Source: Thermodesulfovibrionales bacterium
Lineage (GTDB): Bacteria; Nitrospirota; Thermodesulfovibrionia; Thermodesulfovibrionales; Dissulfurispiraceae
Assembly (NCBI GenBank): GCA_026415415.1
Contig: JAOAHE010000006.1
Coordinates: forward strand, 1 to 59,072
Direction: 5' to 3'
Length of the DNA: 59,072 nt
Shown: piece by piece, positions 47,064 to 55,637 of the stretch
Numbering within the stretch: position 1 is the stretch's first letter
Layout of the letters: every line of letters starts with the position of its first letter
Translations under genes and position numbers: made by a program
Notes under the pieces: generated by a model
What the model was told of the DNA's origin: nothing
Databases searched by the model: none
Seen by the model: only the letters and a program-made list of their open reading frames with translations

Positions 47064-47157
47064 CTAAGTTAAGGGAGAATCAAGGTTAACTCTTTATATG
47101 GAGGAGTTTTCAAAGAGTTATTTTTTTTCAGCTATTATTAATTCTCCCTTAACTTAG
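47064..47157. repeat. 94-base element with perfect 17-bp inverted repeat ends and inner hairpin
   Basis: CTAAGTTAAGGGAGAAT (47064-47080) is the exact reverse complement of 47141-47157. The 60 bases between contain TAACTCTTT (47087-47095) and AAAGAGTTA (47112-47120), a second perfect 9-bp hairpin, followed on the plus strand by eight T (47121-47128). It could be a MITE-like insertion, a leader structure of the PPC gene, or a terminator of the lut operon. No clear target duplication flanks it and no second copy was noticed in the window. Confidence 0.85.
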
Positions 47158-47186
47158 TAACAACACAATGATAACTGTGCATCAGA

Positions 47187-49319
47187 TCAGAGCTGCTTTG
47201 CAATAATCTCAGCAATATGTTTTACCGCTATTGTAGATCCTTCCTTATCAAAACCGCCCTTAATCTGCATTACGCAGCCTGGGCAATCCATAATCACCGT
47301 GTCAACAGCTGTGTCTTTTATGTTTTTAAGCTTTCTTTGTAAAATAGGCTTTGATACCTCAGGAAACTTTAAAGAATAAGACCCTCCCATTCCACAACAA
47401 ACATCAGATTCAAACATCTCTATTATCTCAAGACCTAATCTTTTTAAAAGTTCTCTGGGTTCGCTAAAAACCCGTAAGGTTCTTTTTAAATGACAAGCAT
47501 CATGATAAGTAACCCTTTGAAGTTCTGATATAACTTTTAAAGCTAACTGCTTACTATCACACAACATCTTTACAAGTGATGATAGATCATAACTTTTCTC
47601 AGCTACCCTTTTTGCAAGAAGTAGCCACTCATCAGCTCCTTGACTCTTTAAGGTTGAGATAAATTCATATTTTAAGGCAGCCGTACAAGTTGGACAGGCA
47701 GATACAATATAGTCAGCGTCTTCCTTGAGTAAAGCTTTAATATTGTCAATAGCATTATTTACTGCAACATCAAAAACGCCGCTATAGCGAGCAGGTGCCC
47801 CGCAACAAGTTTGTTCTTGAGGGAAAATAACTTGAAAATTTGCTTTATTAAAAATTTTTATTACATCCTCTGCCATCTCAGGATATGCAAAATCTATAAG
47901 ACAGCCAGCATAAAAGATAACTTTCTTATTTGATTTAGGTTGATTTATATTATTAAACCTATCTCTAAATGGAACCTCAGCTATAGCTGGCAAACTCCTA
48001 AAATCAGCGAGCTCATTTAAAAACATCGGTAAATGTCTAATAAAACCTTCTTGGATGAAAGGCTTCTGAAATATAGATGCTTTCCTCAAAATAGAATGAA
48101 AAAGTTTACGATTATTAACAACAGAAAAAATAGTTTTTTGCACAAAAGACTGCCCTTTTTCCCTATTGAGTCTTCTTCTAATTTCAACTATTAACTCAGG
48201 AATATCAATCTTGCCTGGACAGACTTCCTTACATCTACCACATTGAATGCAAAGACCCTGAATTTCCTCTGATTTTTGAAGCTCATCAAACCATGCTGTA
48301 AGTATAGTCCCTATCCCACCCGTATATACTTTACCAAATACATGCCCCCCAACAAGTCTAAAAACAGGGCATACATTAAGACAAGAAGCACATCTTATAC
48401 ACTGTAAAGCTTCTTTAAAGATTGGATCATTTGCCATTTCACTTCTTTTATTGTCCATAAGAATGATGTGCAAATCTTTCATAGAACCATCAATATTAGG
48501 GGTCTGACCAGATATGATTGAAACATAACTTGTAAACATCTGACCTGTTGCACTTTTTGGTAGTGCTGTAAGTATTGGTGAAATATCTGTAAAGTTAGAA
48601 ACGAGTTTTTCTAACCCGACCAAGGCTACATGAATCTTAGGTAAACTTGTTACAAGGCGAGCATTCCCCTCATTTTCAATAATAACTATGCTACCAGTTT
48701 CTGCAACTGCTATATTGGCCCCCGAGATTCCCATATCTGCTTCAAGAAACTTGTCTCTTAATTGTTGTCTTGCAACTTTCACTAACCGTGGAATATCGCT
48801 ACTTAGTCTTTCATTTACTTCTTTGCTAAATATTTCTGCTACTTCTTCTTTCTTAAGATGTATAGCAGGAAGTACCATATGTGAGGGCTTCTGCCCTGCA
48901 AGTTGAATTATCCACTCACCAAGATCGGTTTCCCTAACTTCAAGTCCTGCTTCACCTAAATAAGGATTTAGGTGTATTTCTTCTGAAGCCATTGATTTAG
49001 ACTTTACAATACTCCTAACCCCTTTTTCTTTAGCCAAATTTAAAATGTATTGCCTGACTAATTCTGGACTGTTTAATCTTACAACCTTTGCTCCCTTTGC
49101 TTCAGCATTTTTTTTGAACTCTACAGCTAAAATATTGAGATTTTCTGCAACATAACTTTTTATCTGAGCGATCTTACTTCTAAGCTCCTCAAAATCAATA
49201 CCTTCAAAAGCCTTTGCTCTGCTTACCACATAAGCTTCAGAAAATCTACTGAGTGCTCCTGTAATATTGGCATTTTTTAATGCTTCATCTATTGAATACT
49301 TAAATTCCTTGCTTTTCAT
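47187..49319 (-). CDS. LutB-LutA fusion, Fe-S lactate-utilisation protein
   Basis: 710 residues combining two usually separate proteins. The N-terminal LutB/LldF part has a LUD domain (about 60-295; GISGANIAVAETGS) and two ferredoxin motifs (C307-IRCASCLNVCP and C357-IQCGRCKEVCP). The C-terminal part from about 466 is LutA-like with two CCG domains (YAGCLIDFAYP, TCCGAPA near 504, CCGMGGSY near 640s). In Bacillus LutABC oxidise L-lactate; here they would accept electrons from the GlcD-type flavoprotein encoded upstream. The start follows the LutC stop by 9 bases. Confidence 0.9.
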   Translation of the reverse strand: MKSKEFKYSIDEALKNANITGALSRFSEAYVVSRAKAFEGIDFEELRSKIAQIKSYVAENLNILAVEFKKNAEAKGAKVVRLNSPELVRQYILNLAKEKGVRSIVKSKSMASEEIHLNPYLGEAGLEVRETDLGEWIIQLAGQKPSHMVLPAIHLKKEEVAEIFSKEVNERLSSDIPRLVKVARQQLRDKFLEADMGISGANIAVAETGSIVIIENEGNARLVTSLPKIHVALVGLEKLVSNFTDISPILTALPKSATGQMFTSYVSIISGQTPNIDGSMKDLHIILMDNKRSEMANDPIFKEALQCIRCASCLNVCPVFRLVGGHVFGKVYTGGIGTILTAWFDELQKSEEIQGLCIQCGRCKEVCPGKIDIPELIVEIRRRLNREKGQSFVQKTIFSVVNNRKLFHSILRKASIFQKPFIQEGFIRHLPMFLNELADFRSLPAIAEVPFRDRFNNINQPKSNKKVIFYAGCLIDFAYPEMAEDVIKIFNKANFQVIFPQEQTCCGAPARYSGVFDVAVNNAIDNIKALLKEDADYIVSACPTCTAALKYEFISTLKSQGADEWLLLAKRVAEKSYDLSSLVKMLCDSKQLALKVISELQRVTYHDACHLKRTLRVFSEPRELLKRLGLEIIEMFESDVCCGMGGSYSLKFPEVSKPILQRKLKNIKDTAVDTVIMDCPGCVMQIKGGFDKEGSTIAVKHIAEIIAKQL

Positions 49320-49328
49320 AATCTTACC

Positions 49329-49883
49329 TCAGATCTCATCTACAAACACTATTATAAGCCTCTCCGGCCCGTGCACCCCGATAGTTAAAACCCTTTCAAT
49401 ATCAGCAGTTCTACTTGGACCTGTAATCATTGCAAAAAAACTTGCATTTTCAGGCTTTATAAATGGTAAAAGAGTTGATAAATTTAGAAATATTTTTTTA
49501 GAACTTGCGATCGCTATATGTACCTCAGGAAGCATTGAGACTAATCTCTGCTCTATCTTAGATGCATCTTGAACAAGAGTTCCCGTTTCGGCTAAAGCCC
49601 AATCAACTGTTGAGATCCCAATTTTTGAGTTGGCTACTTTAATCTTTGTAATTTCAAAGCCCAATGCTTTATAGGATGAACTTAGTCTTTGCTTTTCTTC
49701 TTCACTTAAAAATGAGTTATCAGCCCAAACAGCAAACTTTCCTTCTTCAACAGAGATACCATATTGCGTAAAAAAGCAAGTTATAAAATCTAATGCCTCC
49801 TTCTTAGTCTTAAATCTATAAACCTCTGAATTTACAAGTTCAGCTTTTTCCTTGAATAATTCATATAACCTTTCATCTACCAT
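49329..49883 (-). CDS. LutC-like LUD-domain protein
   Basis: 184 residues, a single LUD domain: GISTVDWALAETGTLVQDAS and HIAIASSKKIFLNL are family hallmarks. The C-terminal GPSRTADIERVLTIGVHGPERLIIVFVD matches LutC/YkgG. It is an accessory subunit of the lactate oxidase complex, without Fe-S motifs. It overlaps the GlcF stop by one base, which suggests tight coupling. Confidence 0.93.
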   Translation of the reverse strand: MVDERLYELFKEKAELVNSEVYRFKTKKEALDFITCFFTQYGISVEEGKFAVWADNSFLSEEEKQRLSSSYKALGFEITKIKVANSKIGISTVDWALAETGTLVQDASKIEQRLVSMLPEVHIAIASSKKIFLNLSTLLPFIKPENASFFAMITGPSRTADIERVLTIGVHGPERLIIVFVDEI

Positions 49884-51115
49884 CAGTTCCTCTTCTTTAT
49901 TTCTTCGTATATTTTCTCTATAGGATGAAAAACTTCTGTATTTGCCTGAGCACTAATAAGTGCATCAGTTAATTGCATAATACAACCAGGACAAGGGGTA
50001 AAAAGATAATCAATCTTTTTAGCCTTTATCTCCTCTGCTTTAGGTAATGAGATAGCTTTTGATTTTTTATAAAACTTAAGATTAAAGGTCCCACCAAATC
50101 CACAGCAGTCTTGATTATCCAAAGTCACATAATCTGCCTTTATATGATCGTTTAGAAATTTAGAAGGTAAATTTGATTTGTGTGTGTCATAATGGCAAGG
50201 CAGATGTAAGCTCATTTTTCCCTTCAAAGAGGTAACAATATCAAGTTCTAAGTTCTCTTCAAGAAAAATGAGAATATCAATGATTTTTCCACTAAATGCT
50301 CTGCCAGTAATCCTAAATCCCAAATCTTTTAATCCATATTCACAGGTAGGACAACAGGTTATAATTATAGGCATCTTGGTAGACTCAAAAAAGTCTAAGT
50401 TTTCATTTACCATTTTCTTATATAGCTCTAAATCTCCCATAGATGCAGCAGGTACTCCACAACACCTATTTAAATCAGGAACTAAAACAGAGACATCATA
50501 ATAATTTAGAATTCTTACAAGGGCTTCACCTATTTGTGGGAATATATACTGAACGGCACATCCTGGGTAGAAAAGAACTTGTGATTTCTCTCTTTGAGCT
50601 TTTTGAAGTCCAGCAAAACTCTTAGTAAAAGGATCTCTCTTTATACCAAATAAATGTCTTTCAGATAAATCTTTAAATATAGGTTTGTATATATCATTTT
50701 TGATTTTCTTTGAAGAAAACTTAAGTGCTATATGCATAAACGGCGCTAATTTACCCATCAACTCTGGCCTTTCCATTGCCAAAGAAAGAATAAGTTTTTG
50801 CCAGCCTTTCATTTTTTCTATTTTTCTAAGGATTGTTTTTGCTCTTAAGAAGATCTCGTCTACTTTTACCCCACTTGGACAATTTACTTTGCATCTACCA
50901 CATAAAAGACAATAATCTATGTACTTAAGTATCTTTCCTGTATCCTTTAACTTTCCTTCATAAATAGACTCTATTTGTGCAAGTTTACTTCTGGTTACAG
51001 ACTGTTCTTTAAGATCTGATCTATAAAGTGGACAAACAGACTGACAAGATCCGCATTTCATGCATCTCATTATGAGTTCTTCTAACTCTTTTAACTCTTT
51101 TATTATTTCCTTCAT
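49883..51115 (-). CDS. GlcF-like Fe-S subunit of 2-hydroxy acid oxidase
   Basis: 410 residues: two 4Fe-4S motifs at the N-terminus (CMKCGSCQSVCP and CLLCGRCKVNCP) and two CCG (heterodisulfide-reductase-like) repeats (CCGVPAASM and CCGFGGTF). Family members such as GlcF and the Fe-S subunit of D-lactate dehydrogenase pass electrons from a flavoprotein to quinone or another acceptor. It lies 3 bases after the flavoprotein gene. Confidence 0.93.
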   Translation of the reverse strand: MKEIIKELKELEELIMRCMKCGSCQSVCPLYRSDLKEQSVTRSKLAQIESIYEGKLKDTGKILKYIDYCLLCGRCKVNCPSGVKVDEIFLRAKTILRKIEKMKGWQKLILSLAMERPELMGKLAPFMHIALKFSSKKIKNDIYKPIFKDLSERHLFGIKRDPFTKSFAGLQKAQREKSQVLFYPGCAVQYIFPQIGEALVRILNYYDVSVLVPDLNRCCGVPAASMGDLELYKKMVNENLDFFESTKMPIIITCCPTCEYGLKDLGFRITGRAFSGKIIDILIFLEENLELDIVTSLKGKMSLHLPCHYDTHKSNLPSKFLNDHIKADYVTLDNQDCCGFGGTFNLKFYKKSKAISLPKAEEIKAKKIDYLFTPCPGCIMQLTDALISAQANTEVFHPIEKIYEEIKKRN

Positions 51116-51118
51116 CGT

Positions 51119-52495
51119 TTAAATACCCATCTTATAAGGATTCAAAAGATTCTTAGGGTCAAGACCATATTTCAGTTTTTTCATAAACAAAATAGTCCCT
51201 TTGCCTACTTCTTTTTCTAAATATTTTGACTTTGCTATACCTATACCATGCTCCCCGCTTAAAGTGCCATCCAGTTTAAGGGCTGCTTCAAAAATATCGT
51301 CTATGGCTTTCTTTACACGCTCCATCTCATCTTTATCGCGCCTATCTGTAAGAATTGTTGGGTGCAAGTTACCATCTCCAGCATGTCCAAACGTGCCAAT
51401 AGTAAGGTTATATTTAGCTGAAATACTCCTTATAGCCTTCATCATATCAGAGAGCTTACTTCTTGGGACTGTAGCATCTTCAAGAATTACGGTAGGTTTT
51501 ATCCTTGCTAAACAACTCAATGCTTTTCTTCTTGCTTCCCATATCTTATCTTTTTGCTGGGCATTATCAGCAACCTCAACCGTTCCATCAAGCCTTATAC
51601 AGATTTCTTTAATTTTGTTAAAATCCTCTTCCACAACTGCAGGATGTCCATCAACCTCTATTAATAGAAGGGCGTCTGCATCGGTAGGAAGACCAATCTT
51701 GGTTGCCTCTTCAACTGTCCTAATGGTAAAGGCATCTAAAAGCTCTAAGGTTGCAGGTAGGATTTTAGAAGCAATAATGTTAGAAACTGTCTCAGATGCT
51801 TTAATTATATCTTTGTATATAACCAACATTGATTTACTTGTATGAGGTTTAGGCAAAAGTTTAAATATAAACTCAAACATCACACCTAGAACCCCTTCAG
51901 AGGAAACCATGAGCCCGGGGATATTAAATCCCGTTGCTAACTTTACGGTTTTACCACCGCCAGTGACAAAATTACCCTCCATATCAAAAAACTTAACACC
52001 CATAAGATAATCCTTTGTAACCCCATACTTAAGACCCCTTAACCCTCCAGCATTTTCTGCTACATTGCCGCCTAAGGTAGAATATTTCATACTACCGGGG
52101 TCAGGGGGGTAAAAAAGCCCATTTTTTTCAGCCTCTTGAGCAAGATTAAATGTTATAGCACCCGCTTGTGCAACAGCATATAAATCTTCTCTATTAATCT
52201 CTAAAATCTTGTTCAAAGCTGTCATTAACAAGACACAGCCACCCCTTACAGGGATTGTCCCTCCACTTAGATTCGTACCTGCTCCTCGAGTAATAAGGGG
52301 AATACCTTCTTCTGAGCATATCTTTATAACTTCACATATCTGTTCATAATTATTTGGTCTTATTACAACATCTGGTATCTTGGGCTCCTCTACTGCAGCA
52401 TCATAACTATAGGAGATCAAGTCTTCTAATTTATGCCAACAGTTTAATTCCCCAACTATTTCTTTAAATTTCCTTAAAACACTCTGTTTAAGCAT
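51119..52495 (-). CDS. GlcD-type FAD-linked 2-hydroxy acid dehydrogenase
   Basis: 458 residues, VAO/PCMH FAD fold: LITRGAGTNLSGGTIPVRGG binds FAD pyrophosphate, GGNVAENAGGLRGLKYGVTKDYL follows, and the C-terminal half has the substrate-side GHAGDGNLHPTIL and SGEHGIGIAK. The likely reaction is D-lactate or glycolate to 2-oxo acid. The next genes supply Fe-S partners, and the upstream TRAP genes import the acid. Between lactate and glycolate, lactate is favoured by the LutB/LutC proteins. Confidence 0.93.
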   Translation of the reverse strand: MLKQSVLRKFKEIVGELNCWHKLEDLISYSYDAAVEEPKIPDVVIRPNNYEQICEVIKICSEEGIPLITRGAGTNLSGGTIPVRGGCVLLMTALNKILEINREDLYAVAQAGAITFNLAQEAEKNGLFYPPDPGSMKYSTLGGNVAENAGGLRGLKYGVTKDYLMGVKFFDMEGNFVTGGGKTVKLATGFNIPGLMVSSEGVLGVMFEFIFKLLPKPHTSKSMLVIYKDIIKASETVSNIIASKILPATLELLDAFTIRTVEEATKIGLPTDADALLLIEVDGHPAVVEEDFNKIKEICIRLDGTVEVADNAQQKDKIWEARRKALSCLARIKPTVILEDATVPRSKLSDMMKAIRSISAKYNLTIGTFGHAGDGNLHPTILTDRRDKDEMERVKKAIDDIFEAALKLDGTLSGEHGIGIAKSKYLEKEVGKGTILFMKKLKYGLDPKNLLNPYKMGI

Positions 52496-52509
52496 AAAAA
52501 ACCCCTTGT

Positions 52510-53829
52510 TTAATCAAGAATAACCGAAGGAAGCCATGTAATAACCTTTGGAAAAACTATGCAAAGAGCTACACCTAACATTTGCAAACAAATGAAAGGA
52601 ACTATACCTCTATATATATTCTCAGTGGTTACTCCGGGCAAATTAATTCCTCTTAAATAGAACAAGGCATACCCAAAAGGAGGTGATAGAAAAGATATTT
52701 GAAGGTTAACACTAAATAAAACCGCCAACCAGATAGGATCAAAACCAAAATGATCTACAGCTATTGGTGTAAAAATAGGTACACACAAAAGTAAAATACC
52801 AAGCCAATCTACAAACATACCAAGAATAATCAAGATTATGTTCATGATAATGAGGACAACCCATTTATTTTCACTTATACCCATTATGAAATCTGTGAAA
52901 ACATCTCCACCACCTAATCCCATAAACACAGAGGTAAAGGCATTAGCACCTACAAACAAAACCATAACCATACAAGTAACTCTCAAAGTTGCAAGACCTG
53001 CGTTGTATAATGACTTTAGGTCAATTCTTTTCCTTAGAAAAGCTAACAAGAAAGCACCAGCACAACCCATTCCTGCAGCTTCAGTAGGTGTAGCTATGCC
53101 AAACCCAATCGTCCCCAAAACTGCAAAGATTAATATCATAGGAGGCAACATTGATTTTATTACCATAACTATTTTTTGAATTGATGTATAGTTTATCTCC
53201 TCAGATATAGGGGGACCATATTCAGGTCTTAGTTTACAAAGGATAGCTGTATAAACAATATATAGTGCAGACAATAAAAGCCCTGGTATTATAGCTCCTA
53301 AAAATAGCCTTCCTACGGACTCTCCAATAATGCCAGCATAAACTACGAGCATAATCGAGGGGGGGATTAATATTCCTAAGGTACCGCCAGAAGTAATGAC
53401 ACCAGCTACAAGTTCTTTTTTATAACCTTTCTTAAGCATTGAAGGACCAGCTAACAAACCCATCGCAACTACTGAAGCTCCTACTATACCGGTTGTTGCA
53501 GCAAAAACTGTAGCTACAACAATGGTAGAAATAGCAAGTCCCCCTTTGATCTTCCCTAAAACTACATACATACTTTCAAACATCTCTTCGGCTATACCCG
53601 TTTTGTCTAATAACTGAGCCATCAATATAAAGAGGGGGATAGCTACGAGAACATAATTTGTCATTAAACCATAAGTCTTATTAGCAATCATAAACAAAGA
53701 ACCAGGACCCCAGCCTATAATCCCGAAGAAGACCGCCAACCCCCCTAAGGTAAAAGCAAGGGGATGTCCCCAAACTACTGCTATCAATAAACCAACAAAC
53801 ATCAAAATTGATAACGTCTCTGGACTCAT
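52510..53829 (-). CDS. dctM: TRAP transporter large membrane subunit (DctM)
   Basis: 439 residues, very hydrophobic, about 12 membrane segments. GHPLAFTLGGLAVFFGI at the start, ATPTEAAGMGCAGAFLLAF and VNLQISFLSPPFGYALFYLRG are DctM hallmarks. It forms the sodium-coupled transport channel. It sits 2 bases after dctQ, and the flavoprotein gene follows 14 bases later. Confidence 0.96.
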   Translation of the reverse strand: MSPETLSILMFVGLLIAVVWGHPLAFTLGGLAVFFGIIGWGPGSLFMIANKTYGLMTNYVLVAIPLFILMAQLLDKTGIAEEMFESMYVVLGKIKGGLAISTIVVATVFAATTGIVGASVVAMGLLAGPSMLKKGYKKELVAGVITSGGTLGILIPPSIMLVVYAGIIGESVGRLFLGAIIPGLLLSALYIVYTAILCKLRPEYGPPISEEINYTSIQKIVMVIKSMLPPMILIFAVLGTIGFGIATPTEAAGMGCAGAFLLAFLRKRIDLKSLYNAGLATLRVTCMVMVLFVGANAFTSVFMGLGGGDVFTDFIMGISENKWVVLIIMNIILIILGMFVDWLGILLLCVPIFTPIAVDHFGFDPIWLAVLFSVNLQISFLSPPFGYALFYLRGINLPGVTTENIYRGIVPFICLQMLGVALCIVFPKVITWLPSVILD

Positions 53830-53831
53830 AT

Positions 53832-54332
53832 CTATTTATCTCCCTTCTTAAGTATAAGAAGCGTTTTAAGAAACTCTGAAATTCCTTGAATCATCAAAAG
53901 AGTAAATCCGATCGGCATAAGGGTCTTAAAATGATATAAAGGTTGATTCCATGGTGATTGACTTCTCTCCAAGTCTATCCAAGATTGCAAAGCAAAAGCT
54001 CCACTTACATAGATCAAAACAAACATAAAAGGAAAGAAAAATATTAAATAGGTAATTAAGCTTATGATTGCCTGCTTACGTTTTGGTAGCCTGGAGGTAA
54101 AGACATCTATTGCAACATGGCCACTATACTTAAGAGTATACCCTCCTCCAAGAAGAAACATGGTTGAATAAAGCATAAAGCTCAGATCAAACCCCCAAAC
54201 AGTAGGAGCGTTAAAAACCTTTCTACTAATAACTTCATACACTACAACTAAAAGCAAGAAATATATAATAATGCTGGTGGCTCTTCCAGCATACTCATTT
54301 ATTAAATCAAATAGTTTAATTATGCCTTTCAA
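53832..54332 (-). CDS. dctQ: TRAP transporter small membrane subunit (DctQ)
   Basis: 166 residues starting at a TTG (54330-54332) that follows AGGAGG by 6 bases; the frame is open 7 codons further to another TTG at 54353 inside the stem-loop, which seems less likely. Four membrane segments (about 15-40, 48-68, 85-110, 130-155) and the conserved region around FNAPTVWGFDLSFMLYSTMFLLGGGYTLK fit DctQ. It pairs with DctM in sodium-coupled uptake. Confidence 0.88.
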   Translation of the reverse strand: MKGIIKLFDLINEYAGRATSIIIYFLLLVVVYEVISRKVFNAPTVWGFDLSFMLYSTMFLLGGGYTLKYSGHVAIDVFTSRLPKRKQAIISLITYLIFFFPFMFVLIYVSGAFALQSWIDLERSQSPWNQPLYHFKTLMPIGFTLLMIQGISEFLKTLLILKKGDK

Positions 54333-54350
54333 TATTACCCTCCTAAATAA

Positions 54351-54385
54351 CAAGCCCGAAGGGCATCAAAACCCCTTCAGACTTG
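54351..54385 (-). promoter_or_regulatory. Stem-loop between dctP and dctQ (processing or attenuation)
   Basis: CAAGCCCGAAGGG (54351-54363) pairs with CCCTTCAGACTTG (54373-54385) with one mismatch, 20 bases after the dctP stop. Such hairpins protect the mRNA of an abundant binding protein and attenuate the membrane subunits. No T run follows, so it is not a full terminator. Confidence 0.65.
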
Positions 54386-54405
54386 CTATTATTCTTCTTT
54401 ACAAT

Positions 54406-55494
54406 TTATTCTGTGTGTTTGCCTTTTATATAGTCTTCATAAGGCCATGCAGACACACCTGATCTTAAATCTTTCCAGTCAGCTAAATCCTTTATAAATG
54501 CTTCTTGTGAATCTAACACCTTTTTAAGGTCTGGATTCTTAGCCTTTAATCCGTCAATATACTCTTTTGTTACCTTTCTTAACTCATTCAAAGACTCAGG
54601 TGTCGCTTTATTAAACTTAACACCCTTTGCTTTGAATTTCTCTATTGTCCTAGCATTTTCTCTTTCAGAGTTAGCCATATCCCACATCTGAGTAGCGTAT
54701 GAAGCTACCTCAAGGGCTTTTTTCAGGTTTTCCGGTAAACTGTCATAAGCTTTTTTATTGACGATAGTCATTAACTGTACTGCAGGCTGATGCCATCCTG
54801 GCATAATTACATTCTTAGCTATATCCTGAAATCCAAGAGGGAAGGTAATATAAGGAGTACTAAACTCTGCTGCGTCAATAACTCCTCTTTCAAGGGCAAG
54901 ATAAATCTCTCCCCCAGGCAGTGGACTGACTGAAGCACCAGTTTTAGAAAGAATATCTGCTAACCAACCAACAGTCCTTACCTTCTTACCTTTAAGTTCT
55001 CTCATATCTTTGATTGGTGTCTTAGTGAAAAAACCCATCTCTTGTCCTGAATTACCAGCAGGGAAAGGAACAAGATCATACTTACCATACAACTCTTTAG
55101 CGAGTTTCATCCCATCATCAGCAAATAGCCAGATAGAGTACTCCACATTATTCATTCCAAAAGGGACAGAGCCAAACGCTACAAAAGCTTCATTCTTACC
55201 TTTCCAATACCCAGGCCAGTCATGACCCATCTCAACAACACCCTTTCTAACGGCATCAAAAACTTCAAAGGCAGGAACAATTGCACCATCTGGAAATACA
55301 GTAATCTTAATTTGACCTCCTGAAGCTACCTCAACCGTCTTTGCAAAGTACTCAGCAGTCTTATGCCAAGGTATACCCTTAGCCCAGGTAGTAGCCATCT
55401 TCCATCTGTAAACCTTTTTTTCTTGTGCAAAGGCAGATGATGAGACAGCACATACTAAAAAAATAGCCAACATTACACCTAAAAGCTTCTTCAT
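54406..55494 (-). CDS. dctP: TRAP transporter periplasmic substrate-binding protein (DctP, lactate-type)
   Basis: 362 residues with a cleavable signal (about 1-23, ending SSAFA). The family pattern is clear: WAKGIPWHKTAEYF, GHDWPGYWKGKNEAFVAFGSVPFGMN, KGKKVRTVGW and GWHQPAVQLMTIVNKKAY. The PGGEIYLALERGVIDAAEFSTPY segment resembles the TakP/lactate-binding group of TRAP proteins. It would capture lactate or another hydroxy or oxo acid in the periplasm. It heads the operon dctPQM-glcD-glcF-lutC-lutBA. No transcription regulator is nearby. Confidence 0.92.
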   Translation of the reverse strand: MKKLLGVMLAIFLVCAVSSSAFAQEKKVYRWKMATTWAKGIPWHKTAEYFAKTVEVASGGQIKITVFPDGAIVPAFEVFDAVRKGVVEMGHDWPGYWKGKNEAFVAFGSVPFGMNNVEYSIWLFADDGMKLAKELYGKYDLVPFPAGNSGQEMGFFTKTPIKDMRELKGKKVRTVGWLADILSKTGASVSPLPGGEIYLALERGVIDAAEFSTPYITFPLGFQDIAKNVIMPGWHQPAVQLMTIVNKKAYDSLPENLKKALEVASYATQMWDMANSERENARTIEKFKAKGVKFNKATPESLNELRKVTKEYIDGLKAKNPDLKKVLDSQEAFIKDLADWKDLRSGVSAWPYEDYIKGKHTE

Positions 55495-55552
55495 AGAACC
55501 TCCATTTATTTGTTTTTAAGTCTATTTAAACATCTAAAAATTAAAAACTTGT

Positions 55553-55617
55553 ATCAGTTTTGGTCTGATTTTTTTGTAAGATTCAATACTAAACTTTTAT
55601 AGGAAAAGTCCTATAAA
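55553..55617. promoter_or_regulatory. Two inverted repeats upstream of dctP
   Basis: TTTATAGGA (55596-55604), loop AAAG, TCCTATAAA (55609-55617) is a perfect 9-bp palindrome about 100 bases before dctP. Closer in, ATCAG (55553-55557) and CTGAT (55565-55569) flank TTTTGGT. Either could be an operator. The second overlaps a GGTC-T-GA core that loosely recalls FadR/LldR-type sites. Confidence 0.35.
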
Positions 55618-55637
55618 TTGTAGGATAATTCTTAACG

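Noticed and set aside
47081-47140. Inner hairpin as an ordinary terminator of the lut operon
   Set aside because: The T run is on the plus strand, while the lut and PPC genes are on the minus strand, so it cannot end their transcripts in the usual way.
51201-51845. 214-codon plus-strand open frame
   Set aside because: Antisense to the GlcD flavoprotein; low-complexity Ser/Leu-rich translation with no family features.
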